Shown here: one piece after another, positions 11,026-23,520 of the stretch | Layout: each line of letters opens with the position of its first letter | How positions within the stretch are numbered: the stretch's first letter is position 1 | Assembly: GCA_022836615.1 (NCBI GenBank) | Contig: MU405294.1 | Location: 1 to 64,000 of the forward strand | Direction: 5' to 3' | DNA from: Annulohypoxylon bovei var. microspora | Lineage: Eukaryota > Ascomycota > Sordariomycetes > Xylariales > Hypoxylaceae | Length of the DNA: 64,000 nt | Made by a program: the position numbers and the translations under genes | Notes under the pieces: model-generated | What the model was told of the DNA's origin: nothing | Database searches by the model: none | The model's input: only the letters and a program-made list of their open reading frames with translations

Positions 11026-13549
11026 TATTGCTGACCACTATGTATCTGAATGCGATGCGCTGCCTAGTATCCTTTCTCTTTCTCCTTTCTCCTTTTTCCT
11101 TGATGATGAATCGGGTACGAGATTGCGGAATCGTCAGTCGGTCTAATTGTTCCTGACGATGGGACTAGTCCGACGTAGGATGGAGGAATGATGACGGTAA
11201 GGAGGAGGGAAGGGGGAATAAATAAATTGAGGGGAGAATGGAGAATGGAGAATGGAGAATGTTGTTGACTTGTCGCTACTTATTTCGCCAGGTTTCAGGC
11301 TTAAAAAGGACGCCTAATATTGCCTGTGCATTGACTTGACGGGGGCAGCGCAAGTCTTAAAGGGTAAGGGATTATTATGTAGGAGGACGAGAAGAATGAA
11401 AGACCTTGGAGGTGATTATTCGGATTGGGTTTGGGTTCGGTTGGAGTGGATTGAGGGTTAGGTTGTGTGTGTGGATGTCGTGTGGATGCGCTGGATGTTT
11501 CTGTCCAAGGAATAACGATCATACTAAAAACGTTGTTCTGATGGGTTAGGCAAATCCTAATGGACAAGCAGCTGCCAAGTGCCTCCAATTTATCCCTCGA
11601 TGCTATTGGTTATCTCGACTTAAAAGGTGGATACCGAGTTCCTGTGGCTGCTGTAGTAATGCATGGACCTAAGTGCCTAAGTATCTACGTACATACCTAT
11701 AACTTTAACCTTGTTATTACGTTATTCCTCCCTTCTTATGTAAGACTTCTTTAGGTCTCTACCTGTAGGTACTATAGGTACCTACCTAGTATTCATAAAG
11801 ATGCCTTATTCACTCTTTTACTAGACCATTCGAGTTCTCAATATTCTTATTTTCTATCTAGGTAGGCGGATACTCATTCTAGCACGTACATGCACACACT
11901 CAAAGACAATAACAACGCATAAAATCCTTAATGCTTATTTTAAACAACAGATGCTGCCTCTCATTAATCCACGACCCCTCGTCCACTTACACATCTGTGT
12001 GGGGATGCAGAAAAAAACAAGTCACAAGTCACCAACACAGCAACCGCCCAAGGATCCCCATCTGCTCTCCTGATTGGTTATTTGCCAGGGTTGAGAGCTC
12101 TGTGGGAAAGCTGCCGCGATGGTCACAACGTGACCGCCTCTTGCTACGACACATTTTCGATCAACCTGCACTACATAGTACCTAATCATAACTCTCTAAA
12201 TCGCCAAGCCACTCAACATGACTAGCTTCATGAATTAGTAGATGGATCAACTTGCTCTATTCGTACAAAACTCCAGTATCAGAATCGTGCGGCTGTAGGT
12301 CTGGTAGGGTATATCTAGCCCCAGACTGTTCGACATCCAGATCTAAATACATAGAACCAAATAGCTTATGCGATGCAAAATCAACCAATCATCCTCGTTC
12401 TTATCTAGATACTCGATGCGAGGTTCGTGCCATGATAACAATGAGTAATAGTAGATCTCACTTACCCTAACAAAACACAAGGGTGTTGTGGTTAACTTCC
12501 AGTCAAGGAGATAAGTCCTCCTATCCTACGTGTCCCACACCTTCTAATTGGATACACTTAATCACAGGAAGAGATGAATGGTTACAGCACATCAAGAAAA
12601 CAAACTTTGTTTAAAAGCAATTTAGCTTCTCATTTATTTAGCATTAGGTGAATTGCGTATCCATCGCAATATCTCAGCACAGCAGTAAAAGGAAAAGTAT
12701 AGGCCAAGGCCCAAGCACTCATTATCCTCATGTAGAAATCATAAGAACAACAGTGACATGAACCTCACCTTTCCGGATAGCCTCTTAGATGTTTTTAAAG
12801 GAAATCCTAACAGCCCTGTGAGCCCTTAGTTCACTATGACTAAATTTAGGTTGAGTTCCTCGGCTAACATGAGGTTCCTAGAAGGAAAGAAAGAAACGAA
12901 AAGACCAATGCGTCTTTCGGCGACCCGTAGAACCATGGGCCCTAGTTGTCTTGAGATCGGGGTACGTTTTGTCGTCAAATGCCGACAAAAAAAAGGGTTC
13001 TCATTTCTGCGTTAAGAAGATCGATTGGAGAGAACAATTCTTAGCAGTCTGAGATCCATAAAAGGCTCTGGATGCTTGAAAAGAACTTGTTGTGTGTTGA
13101 GAAGTACAAGTTTACAGAGTACTCTCGCATGAATTATTAGTCTGTCTTACCAGAAGAAGTATATCGGTTCCTACTCCTGGACAACATAGTATAAGGAGGT
13201 AACCCCAATGCATAAAAAGAGGCGAATAAGAATCCTGATGAAAAGGAAAGGTCGTCGTACTTGAGAAGGGGTAAAAATCCGTGCTTTAGGTATGCCTCAG
13301 GCCTGATGCGTGCATAAAAGAGAAACACTAAAGACGAATGAAGTAGGGTTATTTGGTATGGGTGGAGTCTCGGTCTGTTGATATCGTGACGAACCCCCAT
13401 GTGTACTTTCAAGAGCTCTACTCAAGCTCAAAAGGACACTATGGTAGGCGAGAACTCCTCAACATAAGATGTGCAAATCGTCTTCTCATATCCGAAATGG
13501 GACTGAGATCTCTCGTAGTGGACGATTCGCCGTCCTGCTCCGGAGAGTT
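11026..13549. other. Intergenic, 2.5 kb, no supported gene
   Basis: Contains a GGAGAAT tandem repeat at 11233-11261 and scattered ACCTAGGT palindromes (for example 11760-11790). None of the short ORFs (such as 12252-12470) shows family motifs or convincing splicing. Confidence 0.45.
11233..11261. repeat. Tandem heptamer (GGAGAAT)x4
   Basis: Four head-to-tail GGAGAAT units upstream of the STS1-type gene, within a purine-rich tract. Confidence 0.85.
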
Positions 13550-16484
13550 CTAATAGCGGCCAACATTAGCACCTCCCCATTGGACAGGAGCAACGTCATG
13601 ACTCACACGAGAATTCGACGACGATTCGTTCTGTCGGTTCTCGGTACGGGAGGTGCTAAAGCCGTTTGTCATGGGGAGATGGCGAGAGGTGGCATTGGTG
13701 TCAATCAACGAATTGGTGCGCGGGACTGGGAATGTATCAGCCAGCTGAGTAGGTGCTGGTGTGCTAGCTATTCTGTAACCCGAAGATTCATCCGGCACAG
13801 GTGCTCTCTGGGAACCATTGTTGTACGAGAGCGACGATGAGGTCTTCTCATCTGCCTGATCATCTGCCTGATCATCGAGATGGTCTACTAAGCTAGGATC
13901 GTAGGGGAGACCGTTCATTACCATGAAACGGAGTGTCGGGTTATCCTCAAGAACGAGGGCCCGTCGAACTGCTTTCTCATGTTCTTTCTTCTGCTCTTCT
14001 TCAAGTTGTCGCTCCTCTTCGGCACGTCTCACTTCTTCGATGCGCCGCTTCTCCTCTGCCTCGCGTTCCTTCTCCGATTCTACATCTCCTGAGAAGTCAT
14101 GGGGCATATCATCGGAGTTAGGATCTGAGCCAATTGGGGATAGACGGTGGTTAGGTCGCTTATGTATCTCAATCGATCGTACGAAGCTGTTGAACTGGAT
14201 TACTGCCTCGGGACAAAGAGATTGGGACGGTCGCAAGTTGATCATTTGATTGACTGAACGAACAAGACGCCCTTTTCCGAATCTAACATTGGTATACACT
14301 ACCGCGCATACCTGCTTCTGTTCGCTGGAGTACAAAGCCCTGAAACCGTCATTTGCCCGCAGTCGTCTAACCACAACGGTCAATACCACCTGCTTTAGCC
14401 TCATGCGTAATTGTCGGGGAGACTGTGTGGCTGTTGATCGAGGTGGTGCAATGTGAGATCGTGACATAAGGGAGAGGTACTCGTTAATCATTGACTGGTA
14501 GTCCTCGGGCGTGAAGGTAGAAAGTACAACAAGAGAATGTCGTGATAGGTACTTTCCAGCGGGAATGTTCTCGATCGTTTTCACAGAACCAATTGACATG
14601 TAATCGAAGGCCTCGTTCTCCCATTCCTTGTATTCACCATCCACCTTTTCCGTAGTAACAGGAGTTGGTTCAAGATCAATCAAATCCTCGACCACAGTCT
14701 GTCCGCCCGGACCAGTCTTAGGTGGCGCTGTTTTGATAGTCGGCGCTGTCTTGATAATCAGTGCTGTCTCGATAGTCGGTGCCGTCGTGACTGTCGGTGC
14801 TGTCTCGATAGTCGGTGCTGTCTCGATAGTCGGTGCCGTCGTGATCGTCGGACGCTGGATTTTATCAAGATTCTCATAAGTCTCCTTGAACTTCTCGCCC
14901 TTGGAATTCGCATGTTTGTCGCGATAAAAGTTCAAAGCTGTCTGGAACTTCTCCGCAGCAGCAATACTAGAGAATGTGATATGGCTGTTCTGTAGGCCGG
15001 CCGTACTTCCTTCTTGTCTTCGCAGATACGCAACGCTTCCACAGAGTAATGGTCCTATGCAGAAACGAATATCTCCCCTGAGCACCCGATTCTTGGTACT
15101 TACTTCCCAGAACACAGTATCAACCTTGGGCTGTGCGTAAAGAGTGATTCGGCTGCGTACACTTGCCCGGTCCTCTCCAACAACTACTAGAGTGTCGGTA
15201 TCCTCATCGAGGTAGAGGATTCGGCTGTGCGCTACAGGGGGTGTTATGCCACCAACCATGTTGTCGCTAATGGCTTGTCCCTGACTCTTTTGAACACAGT
15301 GACTAGGGATGGCAGATGCAGGTTTATCCTCCTGGTTGGGAGTAGCAAGTCGGTGTCGCAGGTGGGGAAGTATATAGTTGGCATCATCCGACTGATTAGT
15401 TTGCCCTACAATACCATATCCAGATACCTGAGCTCTGCTTGCCGCCGATGCATTCGATGCATTCGTCATGCCGGTAGAGGGAGCAACATTCATTCCTGAT
15501 TTGGCTCTTTCCTTATCTCCACGTTGCGATACTACGATAGAAGGTATCTTAGGTGCGATTGGATCCATAGTTCCAAGTTGTGTAGAGGCGGGTCGCTTTT
15601 GTGTACCAAATGCAGGAGCATGTCCACTTCCAGCAGTTGTATTAGATGGATTCTGTGCGCTTAGTGGTTCACGCTGGCCTCGTCCGCCTGATGCCATGGA
15701 CCCTTGCCGAGTTGCTCCTTGAGCTGGAGATGGTGCACCACGTCCTGCGCCACGCCCGGTGCCAGCAGCTGTCTGCATCATTGCCAGACGAGCCGGTCTA
15801 CCTGCTTGTCTAGTTGAAGGGTAACTTCGGCTAGGGTTACCCCGAGGACCAAGGGGATTCCTATAACCGAGTTAGCAAGAGAGCAGTGCTTGGAGAATGC
15901 AATAATAACTTACACTGGGTCATAAATTGGGACGCGCGAAGGCTCTCTATTACGGCGGTGAGCATTGCCGTCATCAAGCGAATCCAGACCTTTGACTCCT
16001 CGATAGTCGTCATCGTTGAAAACACCTTCGTTCACGGCCTCTTCCCTCGTATGTTAGCATCTGAAGCAGTGAATTTGATTGAGAAAAGGTTTTATATATT
16101 TAACTTACTTTTCCACATTGCAGCTCCCGGATTCGTTTCAGGGCGAGTAGTAGATTGTGTAGAAGGGCGTCCGGCAGGTCGGCCTCGGTGAGTTCGAGGT
16201 TGACCGTCTACGGCCATATCCTCTAGTCGACTGTCACCGAGGTCGAACTATTAAAGTAGTTAGCTCATATGGATATCTTCTAAAACTTCATATCATACCA
16301 TGACCCTTATATATGTTACGAAAGAAATGAGAAATTAGAGGGGCGTCGCGACAGCATCGTTGGTAACATGTTTGATTGCTAGGAAGGCTTCAGTGAGGGA
16401 ACTTACCATCATAGCGTCCAGTTCTGCCTGTCTTGCAGAAGGTGCCTCGCCCTGAGGCATATTCTGTTGTACGGTACTCATCAT
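13550..16484 (-). CDS. Unrecognised low-complexity protein with TAPTIE repeats and a charged coiled coil (four exons, 884 aa)
   Basis: Exons: 16484-16407, 16247-16109, 16040-15914, 15860-13550. All three introns have GTAAGT donors, AG acceptors with TAAC-like branch sites, and consistent phases. Residues 1-150 are disordered and rich in Arg, Gly and Pro, and low complexity continues to about 240. A folded-looking region follows (ILYLDEDTDTLVVVG through ITFSSIAAAEKFQTALNFY), with beta-strand spacing reminiscent of a PH-like fold; that is a guess. Then come about seven TAPTIE-type hexapeptides, a second compact region around EWENEAFDYMSIGSV, and a Glu/Arg/Lys-rich coiled coil (EKEREAEEKRRIEEVRRAEE). 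The C-terminus is again disordered. I do not recognise the family. It resembles a scaffold or nucleic-acid-associated protein in composition only. Confidence 0.7.
14723..14852 (-). repeat. In-frame 18-nt tandem repeat coding for TAPTIE hexapeptides
   Basis: About seven imperfect 18-nt units inside the large unrecognised gene, giving TAPTIE, TAPTVT and TALIIK variants. Copy number is likely to vary between strains. Confidence 0.8.
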
Positions 16485-17692
16485 TGGTTGTCGGAATGTG
16501 GTGATAGATGGGTGTTGGGGCAATTGAGTGTTAGTTAAGAGTGGCGAATTCTCAGCTTGAAGGTATGCCCAACTGAATCTCAAGTTGTTATGGGACTGAA
16601 CAATGAATTACCTATCTCGAGATCAGTGTTATGTCTAGGATATATGGAGGTATTTGTACAGGTATGCTAACCTTAGACAAGCTGAGTCAGTATGTGAAGG
16701 TGGAGATAAAGGTTTGGTGATGATACAAAATGAAGTGGAAGGTAATGATTAAATGTGGTGTGGTGAGTTAGAGATGGAGATGGACATGGAGATGGACATG
16801 GAGATGGACATGAAGATGAATGTCCTTGGAGAGGAATGTTATGTAGGTAGTGGTAGGATCTTTACTTACCTGGGTACCTACCATCAATGCCTAAGGCACT
16901 GCTGGCTCTTAGGTTCCGCGTGAGTGTCAAGAGTTGGCGTGGATGGATGGATGAAGAAAAGTGTAGATGGATCATTGATGGATGGTAGAATAGTTGGGGT
17001 AAGGTTGGAGGGTTTGGAAGTAGAAGAAGGAAAGTTGGTGCAAAGATGTGGGAGGGAGGTGGCGATTGTGTTAATAGATGAGAGGAGGGCATGGCCTACT
17101 AGGTAGGTTAGGGTTCATCAAAAGAAGGAAGTCGTGAACCGCGTGCCTGCCGTACAAAAAGTGATTTTCACCGTCAGCTCAGTATCTACATGTATCTCAG
17201 CCCTACCTTCATGTTGGTACTGGTTTTAGTTACCTAGGAATCTTAGGTACCTATCTATATTTGATAACTGATGGACCTAAACATAGTAGGGAGGTAAGTG
17301 CTTCAAATTCAATGTATTTAGGGCGTAGTTTGGGAGGTAGTCTAAGTGACTTGGTACACCAATACCGACTCCAATACCAGGAGCCATTGTTGTAGGATCC
17401 GAGTCACAGAATATCCCCTTAGTTCTTAGTTGGCAATTGTCTTCAGGCGGCGTTTATCGGGTATAATACACCTAAGCACAGGCAACAGCTTACCAACACC
17501 CATAGAAGCTGGGTTCTGGTTTGGTAGATAACCAATAGTCAGGCTAATAGTACTCTGGTTATTGCAATGCATGGTTTATATTCCATAGGTTAGTTGCCTC
17601 TGGGACTGTTGATCCTCTTGTAGGAACGATGGATATGCCTTCATATCTCAATAGACTGCCCCGAATCTGTCCTCATCACTGCCTCTTCATAA
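16485..17692. other. Intergenic, 1.2 kb; 12-nt minisatellite
   Basis: Holds a 12-nt tandem repeat at 16779-16816. Short ORFs here on both strands are shadows of these GA-rich repeats. No gene seen. Confidence 0.45.
16779..16816. repeat. Tandem 12-mer (ATGGACATGGAG)n, about 3 copies
   Basis: Near-perfect 12-nt units with drift at the edges, in the 5' flank of the large unrecognised gene. Confidence 0.8.
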
Positions 17693-17962
17693 TTAGGTAG
17701 ATTTGGCATCTCCAGGCAGGTCGTCGAGGTTATCCTTGCCCTGACGGCCCACACTGCTCAAGTCGACATCCTTCTTGCTGGCGGGCTCACGAAGTCCTGA
17801 CGTAGAACCAGCACCGGTGGAAACATCACTCTGGACACTACCAGAGCCGACATTGACGGTGCGAGCGTCGGCCGAGTTCCAGTCTGAGGGAACAGGTGGC
17901 TGCTCCGGAAGGGGGAGGTTAGACTTGACCTCCTCTGCGTGGTCTGCCTTTGACTGAGACAT
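17693..17962 (-). CDS. Small conserved fungal protein, 89 aa, function unknown
   Basis: Single coding exon with ATG at 17960-17962. A probable 5'-UTR intron lies at 17971-18053 (GTAAGC donor, CTTAG acceptor) directly upstream, which supports a real transcript. The protein is hydrophilic and has no membrane segment. It has the order LPEQPPVPSDWNSADART, VNVGSG, GLREPASKKDVDLSSVGRQGKD and LDDLPGDA. I have the impression that this VNVGSG/GLREPA/VGRQGKD pattern recurs in small proteins of filamentous ascomycetes, but I know no function. It may be a disordered stress-type protein; that is inference from composition. Confidence 0.65.
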   Translation of the reverse strand: MSQSKADHAEEVKSNLPLPEQPPVPSDWNSADARTVNVGSGSVQSDVSTGAGSTSGLREPASKKDVDLSSVGRQGKDNLDDLPGDAKST

Positions 17963-18053
17963 TGCCGCTACTAAGAAGTCAATGCGATGTTGTTACACCC
18001 ATGTTCCGAAGATAGAGCGTGAACATATATGGCTTTATAAAGGAGAAGCTTAC

Positions 18054-18872
18054 TTGTTTGATAGATATGTGTGTTGTTCAATCGAAATAGTCGTAGACTG
18101 AAAGAATGCGTTTTTGTTGTATTAGTTGATTGGCGTTTTTTTTAATAGGTGACATATCGAAGGGAAGGAGAAATAAATCTATCAGCTGGATGTCGAGGCT
18201 TTAATATGTTCATCGTTTGCGCGTGCGACATGATAGAAGTTGTTTAGGAGCTTTTGATCCGATGTTCTTGACGTCACGGAGAGACTATAATTGATGTCAT
18301 TCATAGGGAGGCAATCAAATTAAGCTCCAGGCACGTGTAGAGTTACCGATCTAGGACCCGCCATTAAGCCCTAAATGCGCCGTAGATACCCCTGTAACCG
18401 CCCCAGCAAACTTCAGCATCTTGATCCAGTGCAGGGACGGTTACGACTCAGTGCGACGATCCCCCGAATGCGGCGTAATCGAAGATGACCGAGCAAATAA
18501 TTATTCTAGATGACTTCAATATGTACCTAGTAACTAATAAATGTACTTATAGTACCTAGGTAGTAAGAAGGGATCTCGCAATGTTGGTATATAGGTAGGT
18601 ATGTATGTAGGTACTACACATACCTGATGCCAATTTAGGTAGGTAGATAGGTAGGTATAATACCTGGTATGGAGGTACCTAGGTTTGCGGTTAGGTTACT
18701 GCTGGGCGAATCACACCAATATCTAAACGCGATAAACCGAAACGCCTAAACTCCACATCGATACCATCCTTCTTGTCGGTCAACGTTGTGGCAAAACCAT
18801 TAACGATGCTTTTCAATGTGACATAACTTCATAAGCCCCATTTCTTGAAGGGGGGTGAGAGTGGATGGTTGA
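18054..18872. other. Intergenic; dense ACCTAGGT/TAGGTAGG palindromes at 18530-18690
   Basis: No gene. The 3' flank of the gamma-tubulin gene contains one of the densest clusters of TAGGTAGGTA and TACCTAGGTA motifs in the window. Confidence 0.5.
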
Positions 18873-20452
18873 CTACGCCATTCTTTTATCCGTCTCTGCA
18901 GATATAACTTTATCCCCCTCGTCGGGGTTCAGATAATTGGCATCTTCGGCCGCCTCATATTCGGCAATTAGGTCCGACACTACCTCCCTGGCCTCATCAA
19001 ATTCGTGGAAATTTTCGGAAAAGGGAGCGGTCTTCTTGTAAATATCGATGAAGGCGTTCCGCTTCCGCATACCATCGTATAGGCGAACGATTCGCTTAAA
19101 CAACTATTGGCACTCGTCAGTTTATACTTCAAGTTGGAATAGCGACTAAAACAACTCACGGTTGCGATGCTGGTGTGGTTAGCTAACATGAGGCCGCTGA
19201 CACGGTGGCTCATTGGGATGTATGGACTACGCTTTGTGAGGGCAACCTGGATACTTGCCGGGCCCCATGGTATAAATGTTGCTAGTCTTCGCTCGCGAAT
19301 ACGCAGGAGACTCTTATGGACGTCCGTTGGGTCGACTTCGCCTTGGATGACATTGAGGATAGAAATATAGCAACTCTTCTTGCCTGGGACGGTAGAGACC
19401 ATACGATTCTTAGGTTGTAGTAATCGTCTCATAACATCCAACACTGTGGTTTTTCGGACGGATTTGGCTTGCTCAACCTGATCTCCGGTGAATGGCGTGT
19501 ACGCAGTCATCAGGAAATGGCAGCGTGGCGTGGGTATCAGCGAGGCTAAGATGCTGACCAAGTCGTTGTGCATGTATCCGGGGTATCGCAAAGTAGTAGT
19601 GCTAGCTGACATGACTGTCGAGACTAGTTGGTTTGTTTGTTGGAATGATGGTTTTTGAACGTGTAGCCTGTCAGCCGCGATATGAGACAACGCTCCATTG
19701 TCTAGAACCACCACGGAATCGGCATTTTCTGTTAGGCGTCTCATCGAGAGAAGACTGTTGTACGGGTGGACGACAACATTGTCCGGGTTTTGAGTGTCGG
19801 GAAACACCGAGTATGTTTGAATGATCTTCTTGGGGAACCTGTCATTCATTCGCTCCAAGAGAAAGGAGCCAAGACCAGAGCCCGTACCACCAGCGATAGA
19901 ATGAAGTAGCATAAACCCCTCGAGAGAGTCGCTTCCGTCTGCTTCTCGCTCTATCATCTCCATGATTTCTTCATGGACAGCCTCGCCCGTCTGGTATCCA
20001 TCACCCCAGTTGTTCCCTGCACCGATGCCACTCTTGCCGACGTAAAAGTTCTCCGGGTTATAGATATTCTTATAAGGACCAGTTTGTATGCCATTGATCA
20101 CTCGAGGTTCGAGGTCAATGAGGATTGCTCGGGGGATATATCGCGTGTCGTCACTCTGATAGTAGAAGACGTCCTTGCGATCGCCGCCCTCCGTCGCAAA
20201 ATCCTCGAGGTTTCCATCTTGGTTAATTCCGTGCTCTTGGCAAAGCTGTTGCCAAAACTGACTGCCGACTAAGAGATGTCAGCGTATTCATTCCAGAGCT
20301 ATTGGCTTGCTTCCTTCACAACGCGACATGTATAAACTCACTGCTGTTGCCGCACTGGCCTGCCTGGATTGTGATGATTTCTCTGCCGAATAGCGTTAGA
20401 ACACACGGTTTGTATAGTAATGTGACTGAATCAATTTAGCCTACCTAGGCAT
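18873..20452 (-). CDS. Gamma-tubulin (four exons, 462 aa)
   Basis: Exons: 20452-20445 (8 nt, ATGCCTAG), 20382-20342, 20268-19160, 19103-18873. The joins give MPREIITIQAGQCGNSIGSQFWQ, the canonical gamma-tubulin N-terminus, then NIYNPENFYVGKSGIGAGNNWGDGY, the GTP-binding loop GGTGSGLGSF and NHTSIATLFKRIVRLYDGMRKRNAF. The donor of the 8-nt first exon is GTAGGC, weaker than the other donors, but the phase and the predicted peptide fit exactly. Gamma-tubulin nucleates microtubules at the spindle pole body as part of the gamma-tubulin small complex. The C-terminal tail is acidic then ends in TDKRMA. The protein is close to the usual family length. Single-copy housekeeping gene; no functional link with its neighbours is evident. 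Confidence 0.95.
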
Positions 20453-22097
20453 TATTACGACATCTGTTTAAACTCTGTAGGTTTTTGCTCTTGCGAAATA
20501 CCTCCAACTTATTTGATGTGGTTTTGACGTTATCGGGACTTTAACGCGTAGCGCGTCGCACTCAATACTAAGGTAGCAATAATAATAGCGTTCGAATTGG
20601 CGGGGCAGCTGGGTTGCCAGTTGTTTATGTGTAACAATATGGATAATTTTATGAAACAGCATAATTGCATCTACCTAGTACTATGTACATAGGTACAACA
20701 TCTTATTACCACACATAACCATCTATTATATCTCATGTTCTCTGCTCATCTCATCCCATCCCCATCAAACTGGTTCATGCATCCATGGAGTAAAAAAAGG
20801 ATAAAAGCTCTACATATGCACCTAGATGAAAAGAACTATATCCACTTCATCTGTTTGTCTTCGAGTACTTCATGCTGTTACATTACAATCGAATGTTGTC
20901 CTCGGATTCGTACCTGGTTACATCATACATGATTGCTGACACGGAAACGTATCTCAAAACGTGAAGCTCAAGCTCCACTGCGGCAGCTACTCGGCTCGGA
21001 GAATAAATAGATTTCTGAACATTTCCAAGGTTCCTCGTACGAAACAGCTGAAACATTCTAGAATCGATCATCAAACAAGCAGAACTCGACCTCGCAGCCT
21101 CGATAAGTTTCTTTGCCTGGTTGCCTTGCTGCCTTGTTAGCTCGGAATAGCAAATACCTTAACTTGATTTGCTAGACTAGGAATTCCCTAATAATGTTTG
21201 AATATCATACGCAGATCTTGGAGGTGTACCGTCGCCTAATCATTGGCTGTTTCAAGAGCTGAATTCGGCTCCCTTCCGGTACCATCTTACAACTAAAGCA
21301 CGACATATTAACAAACGAGACAGCTAGATTTCCATGTCCGTGTCGTTTCCAAGGTACGAAGTACAGCAAAGTACATTTAACATGATGCAAATTTTGAACC
21401 AATGGGAGCTATGAACTCCTGTCGCCGTATCACAAGTAGTAGATGCACTATGTATGTATGCGTGTGATACCTTCCGCCCCGACCAGTTGGTTCCTTCTTG
21501 CCGCCAATGCAGCCACGAACAGATGTCACCAAGGGACATGCAAGACATGCAAGTACATATCTGCCCATCTGAAGGCTAAATAAACCACTGAAGAACCACT
21601 TAGGTACATCAAATACCTACCTGGCAGCCTGGGTACCTGTCGAACCTTGGAACTAACCTGCCCAACCCGCATACATATCACATAGACGATACGTAGAATT
21701 TCTTCGTGATCCTAAACTTCTACACATCACTTTTTTCTTACCTTTCTTTTTCGTATTCCATACATAATCACTTCTCTTCTTCCTCCGATCATTACCACTA
21801 GTATCGAAATTCCCGATTATTCTGATTAACCGTTATCTAATGTACATCATGTCGAATCCATAATCCATCTACCTAGTATCTGGTACCCCTTACCGTATTC
21901 TAATTCGCTGAATCGACGCATTTACGTTCCCTCCCCCCCCACATCCAATTAAACCAAGCGACTTTTCTATCCGGATAGGGGAGGCAGTTTGCACGAATCG
22001 AGGAAACTCGACCAGGCCTTGTCCAGCAACGCGCTAATATCATTAGACTTACCAAGGCTGAACTTTCGAAGGGTGGGAGCCACACGCTCGGCCAGCC
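20453..22097. other. Intergenic, 1.6 kb, no supported gene
   Basis: This region separates gamma-tubulin (-) and the next gene (+), so it holds both promoters. Several ORFs of 60-75 codons have no recognisable motif. A pyrimidine-rich stretch at 21720-21800 precedes the downstream gene, common in fungal promoters. Confidence 0.4.
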
Positions 22098-23520
22098 ATG
22101 CAGAGATCTTCTGCCACCACGCCGACGCAAAATGCGACTCCTTTCTTCTCAACAAACATCTGGGGGAATAACAGCGCCAATTCCAACTCCATTTCGAATT
22201 CCCAGTCGCAATCCCACCAAGGACCCAGTACATCTAGTAGATCTCGGCCCGGCACTAGTTCTGGTGACAGAGATAGGGACAGGGACAGGGACAAAGAGAA
22301 GGAACACAACGTCCTGACTAAAGACCGCGATCGCAAACCTTCTTTTGGGCGCAGACCATCTTTCTCCTCCCCGTCTAAAGGAAAGCGCCGCGCGAGTTCG
22401 TCCAATGCGGGAGCTGGGGATCAGATCAAGACTGACGCAACTGCACCACCTGCGATACCTCCTGATTTCGCGCTCGCAGCTCCGGCCAAATTCTCGAAAG
22501 ACTTCGAGGCCGTACCCTCACCCGCGTCAACCGATTCCTTCTCCAAGATGCTGAGCCGAACTGTAACCACGCCTATTAATGGGCAATATCCTACTACTGC
22601 CACCTCCCCCCCTTTGCTCCAAACCGAAATACCTTCGCTCTACCAACACATACACGAAGTCGCCAACAAGAGGATTTCGACATTAGATTATCTACGCAAA
22701 GCGTATGTCTCGAACTCTATTACCTCCCACTCTACCCCCGATTTACCGCGTATCCTACATCATGGTGCTAACAATTTACATCAGCCACGAGGGTCGAGTG
22801 TATTGGTTTAATACTCTGCTTTTTGATAAGCCTGACCTGGCGCGTATGCCCTATTTCGACAGTCGCAAAATCGCTTACCGGGCCACCAATTACCTGTTAC
22901 TCGGTTTATCACTGCCTGCTGTGATCGATCTTAATTCGGCCACGCCACTGGAATTCCTTCGTTCCCTCAATACTCTCCTTTCCGAATTTGATTCCTACCA
23001 GCAGATACATACCGAAAATGGTGTTAACACGAGCTCACTCTCGCGCGCTCGTATACCGAATATGTTCCGTCGAGGGGCTGGTGGGAAAGGCCGGAGGCAG
23101 TCAGGAGCTTCGGATTTATATGCGGATGGGAGCGGCAATAGTCTAGCTAGCGGATCGGCCGTGAATTCGGTGCCAACGAGTGTTATCAACTTTGGCCTAG
23201 GTGGCGAGGGCAACGACCTCGTACCCGGTGAGGAGTACACGCATCTATTGACTCCGAACTTGCCTTTCGACCCGGACTTCTTCGAGACGTTTGCTACGCT
23301 ATGCGACGTACTAATCGATTGTTATTCGAGACTTATGACACTCCTTCCCACGGCTAAGGACTGTACGCCGATCATCGCGGAGTTGTTCCACAAGGCCGAC
23401 TCGAAAGTTCGCAAGATCATAATCCAGGGCGTGGTCAAGGAATTTGAAGACTCGAGTCGGGTAGGCTTGAAACAGGAAGTCACCAACGTGGGCAAAGTGG
23501 TTCTGGGAGGACTGGTTTGA
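22098..23520 (+). CDS. Conserved fungal protein of unknown function (two exons, 446 aa)
   Basis: Exons 22098-22702 and 22785-23520. The 82-nt intron has GTATGT, a GCTAAC branch site and CATCAG, and gives the continuous segment NKRISTLDYLRKAHEGRVYWFNTLLF. Residues 1-110 are disordered, Ser/Asn-rich, with an alternating Asp-Arg run (DRDRDRDRDKEK). Residues 180-446 look globular and helical, with YFDSRKIAYRATNYLLLGLSLPAVIDL, FFETFATLCDVLIDCYSRLM and KADSKVRKIIIQGVVKEFEDSSR. I do not recognise a named domain. No signal peptide or clear membrane segment. Codon use and splicing make it a confident gene. Confidence 0.8.
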
